A stretch of 64,000 nucleotides of DNA. Source: Microbacterium endophyticum. GTDB lineage: Bacteria; Actinomycetota; Actinomycetes; Actinomycetales; Microbacteriaceae. Made by a program: the position numbers and the translations under genes. The notes under the pieces are model-generated. The model made no database searches, was not told the DNA's origin, and worked only from the letters and a program-made list of their open reading frames with translations. Where the stretch lies: contig NZ_CP049255.1 of assembly GCF_011047135.1 (NCBI RefSeq), forward strand, positions 248,001 through 312,000, in the 5' to 3' direction. Positions 43,912 through 51,572 of this stretch are shown one piece after another; the first letter of the stretch is position 1; each line of letters opens with the position of its first letter.

Positions 43912-43945
43912 CTCCAACCGCGGCATCCGGCTACCGCGGTTGGAG
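43912..43945. repeat. 12-bp perfect inverted repeat before the MFS gene
   Basis: CTCCAACCGCGG (43912-43923) and CCGCGGTTGGAG (43934-43945) flank a 10-base spacer, 37 bases before the MFS ATG and 53 bases after the response-regulator stop. It could terminate the two-component operon or be an operator. On the minus strand there is no T tract after it, which favours an operator. Confidence 0.6.
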
Positions 43946-43997
43946 TATTTTCACGTCTCCGGTGACGACTCAGCGTTGACGCGAGAGAATGATTCCG

Positions 43998-44684
43998 TCA
44001 CGACTCACCGGGAGCGAGATATCCGGTCTCGTAGGCGAGGATCACCAGTTGAGCACGGTCGTGCGCATCGAGCTTCGTCATAATTCGGTTGACGTGCGTC
44101 TTCGCGGTATGCGGAGATATGAAGAACTCGGCAGCGATCTCATCATTTGAGCGTCCGCGTGCGACCAGGAGCAGGACCTCCCGCTCACGTTCGGTGAGCT
44201 GCTCGAACTCTTTCGGGACGGTGCGAGTCCCGGCGGCCGCGGAATCCTGCGGATTCACGGGAAGCACGTACCGTGTGATGAGGCTTCGTGTCGCCGCAGG
44301 AGAGAGCAGCGACTCCCCCTCATGAATTGCACGAACCGCGCGCACGATATCTTCGGGTTCAGCGCCCTTGCCGATGAATCCGCTCGCTCCAGAGCGCAGA
44401 GCATTCACGAGATATTCGTCTTCTTCAAACGTTGTCAAGATCAGTACGCGCGTGTGAGCGAGCGTTGGATCCGAGCAGATCGCCTTCGTTGCGCCGATAC
44501 CGTCGAGTTCCGGCATCCGGATGTCCATCACCACAACGTCCGGATGCAACCCCGCAGCCAGCGCGACCGCATCGCGTCCGTTCGCGGCCTCGCCAACGAC
44601 CTCGATCCCTGCTTCGCCGGTGAGGATGTCGGTAACTGCCTGGCGAATCAAGGCCTGGTCATCCACGATAAGCACGGTTGCCAT
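43998..44684 (-). CDS. NarL/LuxR-type response regulator
   Basis: A 228-residue response regulator: receiver domain with phospho-acceptor D54 in VVMDIRMPELDG, and a LuxR helix-turn-helix (LTEREREVLLLVARGRSNDE) near 160-215. The ATG overlaps the kinase stop codon (TAATG), so they are translated together. It is likely to control the divergent ABC exporter genes, whose intergenic region carries two palindromes. Confidence 0.93.
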   Translation of the reverse strand: MATVLIVDDQALIRQAVTDILTGEAGIEVVGEAANGRDAVALAAGLHPDVVVMDIRMPELDGIGATKAICSDPTLAHTRVLILTTFEEDEYLVNALRSGASGFIGKGAEPEDIVRAVRAIHEGESLLSPAATRSLITRYVLPVNPQDSAAAGTRTVPKEFEQLTEREREVLLLVARGRSNDEIAAEFFISPHTAKTHVNRIMTKLDAHDRAQLVILAYETGYLAPGES

Positions 44685-45883
44685 TAGACGTTCTCCTTCG
44701 CGAGAGGCAGTGTGGCGGCGATACGGAAGCCTCCGGGCATCGGACCGGCTTCAACGGCACCCCGCACGGCCGACACCCGCTCACGGATGCCGAGGAGCCC
44801 ATGGCCACCGCCTGCACTCGTCACGCCACGGCCCTGCTGTGAATCAGCCGGTGGGAGTACCGGATTGGTGACGACGATCAAAACCTGATCTTCGCGAACC
44901 TCGATGAGTACATGCGCGCGATGCTCAGCACCATGTTTATGAGCGTTGGTGAGACCTTCATGGATCACGCGGTAGGCAACGAGGTCCACAGCCCCCGTCA
45001 CTTCGCCCGGATCGCCTTCGAGGCGAACTTTGACATCGAGACCGTCGGCGGCGAATTGGGCGACGAGGTCGTCGAGATGTGCGAGACCGAGCTGCGGCGC
45101 GGTGACGCCTTCTGAGTCCTCGGCTCGTAAAACCTCGAGAAGATTCCCGATCTCGCCCAGCACCGTTCGCGAAGCGCTTCGGATCGTCCCCAACGCCGCT
45201 TTGGCCTTTTCTGGCCGCGTTTCGAGTGCCGACGACGCAACGCCTGCGTTCAGGCTGATGACGGAAATCTGATGCGCGACGGCATCGTGCAGATCGCGGG
45301 CGATTTTCAGACGCTCCTCCGCAACTCGGCGCGATGCCTCGGCATCTCTTGTCTGTTCTGCACGCTCCGCACGTTCGGTGATCGCGATGATGTACTCCCG
45401 CCGAGAGCGGCCTGCGTCGCCCGCTGCTGCGGCAAATGCAACGAAAATCGCGAACTGAATGATTCGTGGATCGGTTACCGAGCTGATGGCCGCGAGAAGG
45501 CTCAGAAAGACGATCGCCAGCACAGTTAATCCAGCAACAACAAACGTCGTCCTTCGCGTGGCGTGGGTGGCGACGCCGAACATCGCGATCGCAGCGGCAA
45601 GGACAGTTCCCGGCGAAAGCGTGCCGGTCAACGCAGCAACGCCGTAGCACACGACGACGAGGGCGAGTACGGAGACCGGCCAGCGTCTTCGCAGCGGGAG
45701 AAAGAACGCTGGTGCGACGACAACGATGACGGCAAGGGGGTTGCTTGGTCGAAAGTACACTTCGGGGAATGGAATAAACACGGTGGAGACGATGATGACG
45801 GCGGCGATGAGATCGCCGGCCCACGCGGGTGGGTGAGGATGCGGGAAACCCGGATCGAGCTCCCCCGCTTTCCACTTGGCCAT
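44684..45883 (-). CDS. Sensor histidine kinase (NarL-type, HisKA_3)
   Basis: A 399-residue membrane kinase. About five membrane helices occupy residues 25-150; the HisKA_3 phospho-accepting histidine is in RDLHDAVAHQIS near 202; the ATPase domain runs from about 290, with THDN-like NAHKHGAEHRAHV and the G box GHGLLGIRERV. There is almost no extracellular sensing domain, so it probably senses membrane perturbation, as kinases linked to ABC exporters often do. Divergent from that exporter, 177 bases away. Confidence 0.92.
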   Translation of the reverse strand: MAKWKAGELDPGFPHPHPPAWAGDLIAAVIIVSTVFIPFPEVYFRPSNPLAVIVVVAPAFFLPLRRRWPVSVLALVVVCYGVAALTGTLSPGTVLAAAIAMFGVATHATRRTTFVVAGLTVLAIVFLSLLAAISSVTDPRIIQFAIFVAFAAAAGDAGRSRREYIIAITERAERAEQTRDAEASRRVAEERLKIARDLHDAVAHQISVISLNAGVASSALETRPEKAKAALGTIRSASRTVLGEIGNLLEVLRAEDSEGVTAPQLGLAHLDDLVAQFAADGLDVKVRLEGDPGEVTGAVDLVAYRVIHEGLTNAHKHGAEHRAHVLIEVREDQVLIVVTNPVLPPADSQQGRGVTSAGGGHGLLGIRERVSAVRGAVEAGPMPGGFRIAATLPLAKENV

Positions 45884-45906
45884 GGACCCTAGTGTGCCCG
45901 CAATTG

Positions 45907-45937
45907 TGTGCTGCGCGAGTCAGCCTCGCGCAGCACA
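45907..45937. promoter_or_regulatory. Perfect 12-bp inverted repeat in the kinase/ABC divergent promoter region
   Basis: TGTGCTGCGCGA (45907-45918) and TCGCGCAGCACA (45926-45937) flank a 7-base spacer. The site lies between divergent genes, where a terminator is not expected, so it is best read as an operator. Confidence 0.65.
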
Positions 45938-45941
45938 GCGG

Positions 45942-45959
45942 ATACCGCGCTTGCGGTAT
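45942..45959. promoter_or_regulatory. Second palindrome in the same region (7+4+7)
   Basis: ATACCGC-GCTT-GCGGTAT is a perfect inverted repeat 4 bases beyond the first palindrome and about 100 bases before the ABC ATPase start. NarL-type regulators bind short inverted repeats of this size, so it is a candidate site for the adjacent response regulator. Confidence 0.6.
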
Positions 45960-46060
45960 GAGGTTCAACCCGACCGGGTGACGCGCATTCCTCTCGCACC
46001 AGCGAGCCTTAGTTCGGAAGCCGGAGACGCCGGACCTTCGCCTGCAAGGAGAGCACGCAT

Positions 46061-46756
46061 ATGACACCCATCATTTCGGTCCGGGATGTACGGCGATCGT
46101 ACGGTCGCGGCCAAAACCGTTTCGAGGCGCTCAAGGGCGTAAGTTTCGACATCTTCGAAGGAGAGAGCGTTGCCATCGTCGGCAAGAGCGGCTCCGGTAA
46201 ATCGACGCTCATGCATGTGCTCGCACTGCTCGACGCCCCCACGACGGGAAACGTGATGCTCGAAGGAGTCGATACCCGCACCCTGAAGGGACGCCGCTTG
46301 AACCGCACTCGCAACAAGACTTTCGGTTTCGTCTTTCAGCAATTCTTTCTCACGGCGAACGCATCGGTGCTGGAGAACGTTGTGCTGCCGATGAAGATTG
46401 CCGGCATCGGCAGAGGCGAGCGAAAAAGACGCGGAATGGCTGCGCTCGAGCAGTTGGAGCTTGCCGACAAAGCGAAGAACAAGGCGGTGAATCTCTCCGG
46501 CGGGCAAAAGCAGCGAACCGTGATCGCGCGGGCACTCGTCAACAACCCCCGTATCATCTTCGCTGACGAGCCGACGGGCAACCTTGATACGAACACCGGA
46601 GCTGTGGTCGAAGACATCCTTTTCTCCCTCAATCGGGAAAGTGGGATCACTCTCATCGTCGTAACACACGACGAAGACCTTGCCGCGCGCTGTGACCGAA
46701 GAATCGTCATCCGCGACGGTCTTCTGCTCGACGAAACATCGGTGGTGGCAGCATGA
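46061..46756 (+). CDS. ABC exporter ATPase (MacB/LolD type)
   Basis: A 231-residue ATP-binding subunit. Walker A is GKSGSGKST (41-49), the signature is LSGGQKQR near 146, and Walker B is RIIFADEPTGNLD near 166. The family drives exporters of antimicrobial peptides, lipoproteins or siderophores. AAGGAG precedes the ATG. It overlaps the permease gene by 4 bases. Probably controlled by the divergent two-component system, as is common for exporters that protect against envelope-active compounds. Confidence 0.93.
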   Translation: MTPIISVRDVRRSYGRGQNRFEALKGVSFDIFEGESVAIVGKSGSGKSTLMHVLALLDAPTTGNVMLEGVDTRTLKGRRLNRTRNKTFGFVFQQFFLTANASVLENVVLPMKIAGIGRGERKRRGMAALEQLELADKAKNKAVNLSGGQKQRTVIARALVNNPRIIFADEPTGNLDTNTGAVVEDILFSLNRESGITLIVVTHDEDLAARCDRRIVIRDGLLLDETSVVAA

Positions 46757-48063
46757 AAACGCTCGACTTGATCGGGACCGCTGTCTCGAACACATTCCGC
46801 TCCAAGACACGCACCATTTTGACGATCCTCGCGATTTTCGTCGGCGCGTTCACTCTTACGCTCACCAACGGCCTCGGCACGGGGATCAACGCCTATATCG
46901 ATGACACCGTCTCCGGCGTCGGTGCCTCTGATGTGATGACCGTTACGAAAAACAGCGATACCGATACCAGCATCGGCGCGGCCGATTCCGGCCCAACCGA
47001 GTATGACCCCGATGCCATCTCTTCATCGGGATCCGGGGTCCCGGGCGCAACTGTGGTGGCGCTCACCCCCGACGACCTCGACACACTTTCGCAAATAGAT
47101 GGAGTCGAGGATGTCCAGGCGACGAAGTCGATCTCCGCTGATTACATCGAAGGATCCGACGGCACCAAATATGTCGTCAGCGTCGGAGAACTCGTCGCAG
47201 GCCAAACCGTCACGCTTCTCGCCGGGACCGAAGCCGACGACGCGAGCGACGAACTGCAGGTGGTCATTCCGACGTCCTACGTGGACGCGCTCGGATTCGA
47301 CGATGACGCCGACGCGGTCGGCCAGACAGTATCGATCGGCATCACCGATGCCACCCGCACTCAGCACGTCATCGAAGCGACCGTCTCGGGCGTTGCTGAA
47401 GAAAACATCGCGTCGCCGATCGGGGCCTCGATCGTCCCGAACGATGCGTTGACACAAGAGTTATTCGATACTGAGAACATCGGGGTGCCCGCCGATCAAA
47501 CGGAGCGCTACGCGCAAGCGAGCGTCACATTCAGCGCGGATGCCACTGATGAGCAAATCAGCGATCTGAAAGCATCCTTGACAGACGCTGGCTATACCGG
47601 CACGACGGTTGCCGACCAGCTCGGAACGATCAAGACCGTAATCGATGGCATCGTGCTGGTACTCAATGCCTTCGCTGTCATCGCTTTGCTTGCGGCTAGC
47701 TTCGGCATTGTCAACACTCTGCTGATGTCGGTTCAGGAGCGAACCCGTGAAATCGGCCTCATGAAAGCGATGGGAATGGGTAGCGGCAAGGTCTTCGGAC
47801 TCTTCAGCTTGGAAGCTGCTTTTATCGGGTTCTTGGGGAGCGCAATCGGTGCCGGCATCGCGATCGTCGCCGGAACCGGGATAAGCGCGGCGCTCTCGAC
47901 CTCGCTTCTGGCCGATCTGCCGGGCCTCACACTCATCGCGTTCAACCCGGTATCGATCGCAACCATCATCCTCGTTGTCATGCTGATTGCGTTCCTCGCC
48001 GGGACCCTCCCCGCCGCCCGCGCGGCGAAGGCCGATCCGGTGGAGTCACTGCGATACGAGTGA
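46753..48063 (+). CDS. ABC exporter permease (MacB/FtsX type)
   Basis: A 436-residue permease. One membrane helix near 18-40, an extracellular domain of about 240 residues (41-295) and three C-terminal membrane helices (about 300-425) with the FtsX motif VQERTREIGLMKAMG. This is the MacB topology without the fused ATPase. The extracellular part is rich in Asp and Thr, as in other actinobacterial members. Forms the exporter with the preceding ATPase. Substrate unknown. Confidence 0.92.
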   Translation: MKTLDLIGTAVSNTFRSKTRTILTILAIFVGAFTLTLTNGLGTGINAYIDDTVSGVGASDVMTVTKNSDTDTSIGAADSGPTEYDPDAISSSGSGVPGATVVALTPDDLDTLSQIDGVEDVQATKSISADYIEGSDGTKYVVSVGELVAGQTVTLLAGTEADDASDELQVVIPTSYVDALGFDDDADAVGQTVSIGITDATRTQHVIEATVSGVAEENIASPIGASIVPNDALTQELFDTENIGVPADQTERYAQASVTFSADATDEQISDLKASLTDAGYTGTTVADQLGTIKTVIDGIVLVLNAFAVIALLAASFGIVNTLLMSVQERTREIGLMKAMGMGSGKVFGLFSLEAAFIGFLGSAIGAGIAIVAGTGISAALSTSLLADLPGLTLIAFNPVSIATIILVVMLIAFLAGTLPAARAAKADPVESLRYE

Positions 48064-48171
48064 CCACGCCGCCTCGCGGTATTGAGCGGGATTGCTGTGA
48101 GTTGGACATGCGCATCACGAGACGCGCCCAATCGGACGTAGGTTGAGGGTGTTGCTCCAGACTTCGGCAGC

Positions 48172-48207
48172 GATTCCCCATCGCGCCTCTGAAGCAAAAG
48201 GGGAATC
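48172..48207. repeat. 8-bp inverted repeat upstream of the aldehyde dehydrogenase remnant
   Basis: GATTCCCC (48172-48179) and GGGGAATC (48200-48207) flank 20 bases; an odd palindrome TGCAGCG-T-CGCTGCA follows at 48218-48232. Both lie in the 186-base gap after the exporter operon. They may be a weak terminator plus operator; nothing else is seen there. Confidence 0.4.
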
Positions 48208-48249
48208 CCGAATTCGATGCAGCGTCGCTGCAGAAGTTGGTTTCCTCTC

Positions 48250-49108
48250 ATGGCTTACCAAACGATCAATCCATATACGAACGAACTCGTCGCAGATTTT
48301 CCGGATGCGTCGAAGCCCGAAGTGGATGCGGCGATCACCGCAGCCCACGAAGCGTTTCTCTCCTGGCGCACGACGCCGTTCTCGACACGCACCGCCGTAC
48401 TCGCGAAAGCGGCCGAGCTACTACGTGCAGAAAAGCGCCGTTACGCCGAGCTGTTGACCCTCGAAATGGGAAAGGTGATCGGTGAAGCCGAAGCAGAAGT
48501 GGAGCTGTCGGCCGACATCCTCCAGTACTACGCCGATCGCGGTCAGACGCTACTCGAAACCGAAAAGGTGCCGGTGGCGCTGGCCTCCGAGGGTGAAGTC
48601 GAGATCGTCAGCGAACCGCTCGGGGTGCTCCTCTCGGTGGAACCGTGGAACTTTCCTTACTATCAGGTGGTACGCGTAGCCGCCCCGCAACTCCTGGCCG
48701 GAAACACACTCCTGCTGAAGCACGCGAGCAACGTCCCGCAGGCGGCGGCTGTCTTCGACGACCCGTTTGCTCGCGCTGGGCTTTTGTCCGGAGCTTTCAT
48801 GAATCTCTATCTGCCCCACGATCTAACAGAACACGTCATCAGCGATCCGCGTGTGCGTGGTGTGGCGCTGACGGGCGGCGAGCAGGCCGGAGTACTGATT
48901 GCGGGCCACGCCGCGAAGGCAGGCAAGAAGAGCACGCGAGATTGAAACCGGAATGGTCTATGTCAATCACCCCACCATGGTGAAGGCGGATATTCCCTTC
49001 GGAGGCGTAAAGCACTCGGGGTACGGTCACGAGCTCACGAACCTCGGCATCCAAGAGTTCATCAACAAGAAGGTCATCGATGTCGTAGATATCAACGCCG
49101 CCTTCTGA
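48250..49108 (+). pseudogene. Succinate-semialdehyde dehydrogenase, internally deleted
   Basis: The first 230 residues (from MAYQTINPYTNELVAD) match the N-terminal NAD-binding half of class 3 succinate-semialdehyde dehydrogenases. At AKAGKKST, just before the expected LELGG motif, the frame ends with a stop at 48943-48945. From about 48933, in another frame, REIETGMVYVNHP to the C-terminus (HSGYGHELTNLGIQEFINKK) continues to 49108. About 190 residues are missing between these parts, including the LELGG glutamate and the catalytic cysteine. The enzyme cannot be active. The remaining sequence is well conserved, so the deletion looks recent. It may also be an assembly artefact. Confidence 0.88.
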
Positions 49109-49109
49109 T

Positions 49110-49177
49110 GCTGACCCCTCCCGCGAGTGGACCGTTCTGGGAGTCACCCGGCCCGGTCACCGCGGGATGCGGTCAGC
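49110..49177. terminator. Convergent terminator-like inverted repeat
   Basis: GCTGACC and TCCCGCG (49110-49116, 49119-49125) pair with CGCGGGA and GGTCAGC (49161-49167, 49171-49177). The right arm overlaps the stop codon of the ABC1 gene. There is no T tract. Confidence 0.55.
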
Positions 49178-50885
49178 GGACGCGACGGCCGGAGAACAGC
49201 GTGTGCAGCAACGGCAGAGCGGATGCCACGATCAGCACGGTTCCGAAGACCACATCATCCGCCCGGAGTACGGCGCCGGCCACAAGCAGCCCTGCGAACA
49301 GCACTGCCGAGATCGCGCGACGCACAACCCGTTCCAGCCGGGCGATGCGCTTGTCGAGACGCGAACTACTGACGTCGACGGTGCCCTCGTCAAAGCGGGT
49401 AACGAGGCTATCGATGCGCTTGGGAAGGCGCCAAGCCACGGCGATGTTCTCACCCGCCTGCTTGGCGAGATCCTGCACCACGTTGCCGCGCTCATCCCGC
49501 AAAAGCTGCGAAGCGTAAGGCTCGACAGAGTCCCAGAGGTTGAATGTCGGCTCGAGCGCACTACACACTCCCGACACGAGTGACATCGCGCGAATGACGA
49601 GCAGGAAGTTTTCGGGCAACTGGATCGGCAACGAACGGATGACGTCACCAAACTGCACGCCGAACTCACGAAATTCACGTGGGTCGACTTCGCGCAATTC
49701 CGCGAAACCCATGCCGCCGAAACGCGCGAAAAGGTCGGTCATCGCCCGCTCGAGGTCGCGAGTGTCAGACGACGGCAGCAGCACGCCCAAATCGCGGGCC
49801 GCATTCACGAGGCCCTTGCCGTCACGCGATGCCGCAGCGATCAGCATCTTGCGGAGGCCACCGCGCGTGGTCGCTGAAACCTCGCCCATCATGCCGAAGT
49901 CGATGAAGGTGAGTTTCCACCCGAGTTCGCTCGAGCCGTCGGTCACCGGCGTCACAAAAATGTTGCCCGGGTGGGGGTCGGCGTGGAAGAACCCGTTCGT
50001 GAACAGCTGGTCGAACATCACCGATGCGAACACGGGTGCAACATCGGCGGGGTTGATGCCGGATGCGGTGAGCGCTGCGGCATCCGTGATCTTGATTGCT
50101 GTCACGTCTTCGAGAGTGAGTACGCGACGCGTGCTGCGCTCCCATACAACCGCCGGGACGCTCACGCGATCGTCGTCAGCGAAGTCTGCAGCGAAGCGTT
50201 CCGAATTGGATGCCTCGTGCAAATAGTCGATTTCTTCAAGACTTGTCTGCGCAAACTCTTCCACGAGCGCGGGCGCGTCGACACGCGAAGAAACCAGGCG
50301 CACGTGACTCAACCATCCGCCGACCTTGCGGAGAGCGTCGAGGTCGACCTCGACGATCTCATCGATGCCCGGCCGTTGCACCTTGATGATGACTCCGTCG
50401 AGCCCGGTGTCTGCCGCTCCGGTTGGCGAAAGTCGCGCACGATGCGCTTGCCCGAGGGATGCCGCGGCCACCGGTGTCTCGTCTACCCACTCGAACGCAC
50501 GGTCAAGTGGCACGCCGAGCTCCGCTTCGGCGAGAGCGCGAATTGCGCCGAACGGCACCGCGGGCACTTCGTCTTGCAGGCCCTCAAGCTCTTTCGTGAT
50601 CTCGGGTGGAAGCACATCGAGGCGCGACGACATGAATTGGCCGACCTTGATCATGAGCCCACCGAGATCTACAGCGAGCACGTGAAAGCGCCGAGCGAAG
50701 CGGATCATCCGCTTCGCTCGGGTTCGCTCGGCAATCTTGGCAAGCCCAATGCGTGGCAGGACTAACTCGTACCACCACGTGATAGCGAGGTTCCAGCCGG
50801 CGAAACGAAGTATGCGCCGGTAACGCGCACGGGTATCTCCTGCGGCCGACGCCACGTCTACGCGGCGCCGGCGAGCGGGCGGCAC
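49173..50885 (-). CDS. ABC1/UbiB-family atypical kinase-like protein (second copy)
   Basis: A 570-residue ABC1 protein with the family KxGQ motif IKVGQFMSSRLDVLP near 81, HADPHPGN near 310 and FIDFGMMGE near 330. Membrane helices lie only at the C-terminus (about 520-562). It is shorter than the paralogue at 4253 and shares the fold but not the N-terminal helices. It is downstream of a PadR regulator by 5 bases, so it is probably controlled by it. The arrangement of PadR plus ABC1 recurs in actinobacteria; the role may be in lipid or quinone handling under stress. Confidence 0.88.
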   Translation of the reverse strand: MPPARRRRVDVASAAGDTRARYRRILRFAGWNLAITWWYELVLPRIGLAKIAERTRAKRMIRFARRFHVLAVDLGGLMIKVGQFMSSRLDVLPPEITKELEGLQDEVPAVPFGAIRALAEAELGVPLDRAFEWVDETPVAAASLGQAHRARLSPTGAADTGLDGVIIKVQRPGIDEIVEVDLDALRKVGGWLSHVRLVSSRVDAPALVEEFAQTSLEEIDYLHEASNSERFAADFADDDRVSVPAVVWERSTRRVLTLEDVTAIKITDAAALTASGINPADVAPVFASVMFDQLFTNGFFHADPHPGNIFVTPVTDGSSELGWKLTFIDFGMMGEVSATTRGGLRKMLIAAASRDGKGLVNAARDLGVLLPSSDTRDLERAMTDLFARFGGMGFAELREVDPREFREFGVQFGDVIRSLPIQLPENFLLVIRAMSLVSGVCSALEPTFNLWDSVEPYASQLLRDERGNVVQDLAKQAGENIAVAWRLPKRIDSLVTRFDEGTVDVSSSRLDKRIARLERVVRRAISAVLFAGLLVAGAVLRADDVVFGTVLIVASALPLLHTLFSGRRVR

Positions 50886-50890
50886 TCGCG

Positions 50891-51436
50891 TCAGTCCTGC
50901 GCGAGGATCGCGTAGAGCTTACGGCGCGCCTCGTCGAGGAGCACGACAGCTTCTTGCACCTGCTCGGGTGTTCCGGTGCGTCCCACCTGGGCTGCAGCCT
51001 GAGCAAGCTCAACGCCTGCCTTCGGCAGCGCAGTGAAACGGCCGTTGTCTGAGGACTCTTCTGAGTCCCACGGCGTCGACGGTTCCGACTCGGCGACTTC
51101 TTCGCGACCGGCTTCGGTGAGCGCGTAGGTCTTTCGACCATTCGACTCTTCCGCGCTGATCAGACCCTCATCAGCAAGCAACTGCAACGTGGGGTAAACC
51201 GAGCCGGGGCTTGGCTTCCAGCTGCCGCCGCTGCGTTCTTCGATTTCGTGGATGATCTGGTAGCCGTGCATCGGCTGCTCAGCGAGTAACGAGAGTACGG
51301 CTGCACGCACATCGCCGCGCCCCATGCGAGTACCCACGCGCTTTTCAAAACGCGAGCGCAACTGCTCCATTGCCTGCCACATGCTTTCGGCGGGGTTGCC
51401 GGAACCGAATCCACCGGTCGGGAATGAACTGCCCAT
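50891..51436 (-). CDS. PadR-family transcriptional regulator
   Basis: A 181-residue PadR protein. The winged helix occupies about 42-110 (RGDVRAAVLSLLAEQPMHGY, GSVYPTLQLLADEGLI). Gly- and Ser-rich residues at the N-terminus and a helical C-terminus for dimerisation are typical. AGGAGGTCATC precedes the ATG, a strong site. A perfect palindrome lies 34 bases upstream of the start and is probably its own operator. It precedes an ABC1 gene in an apparent operon. Confidence 0.92.
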   Translation of the reverse strand: MGSSFPTGGFGSGNPAESMWQAMEQLRSRFEKRVGTRMGRGDVRAAVLSLLAEQPMHGYQIIHEIEERSGGSWKPSPGSVYPTLQLLADEGLISAEESNGRKTYALTEAGREEVAESEPSTPWDSEESSDNGRFTALPKAGVELAQAAAQVGRTGTPEQVQEAVVLLDEARRKLYAILAQD

Positions 51437-51470
51437 GATGACCTCCTGTAGAAAAACGAACGATACTCAA

Positions 51471-51480
51471 CGATATATCG
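51471..51480. promoter_or_regulatory. PadR operator candidate
   Basis: CGATATATCG is a perfect 10-base palindrome, flanked at equal distance by TACT and AGTA, 34 bases before the PadR start. PadR proteins usually repress their own gene through such AT-centred palindromes. Confidence 0.6.
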
Positions 51481-51572
51481 CTAAGTACCTGAGCGATAGG
51501 AAAAATCCCTAAAAACCGCTATTCTCCGGAGACTCATAAGAAGCAACCTCGCGGCCTGGCGCGCACCCGGCC

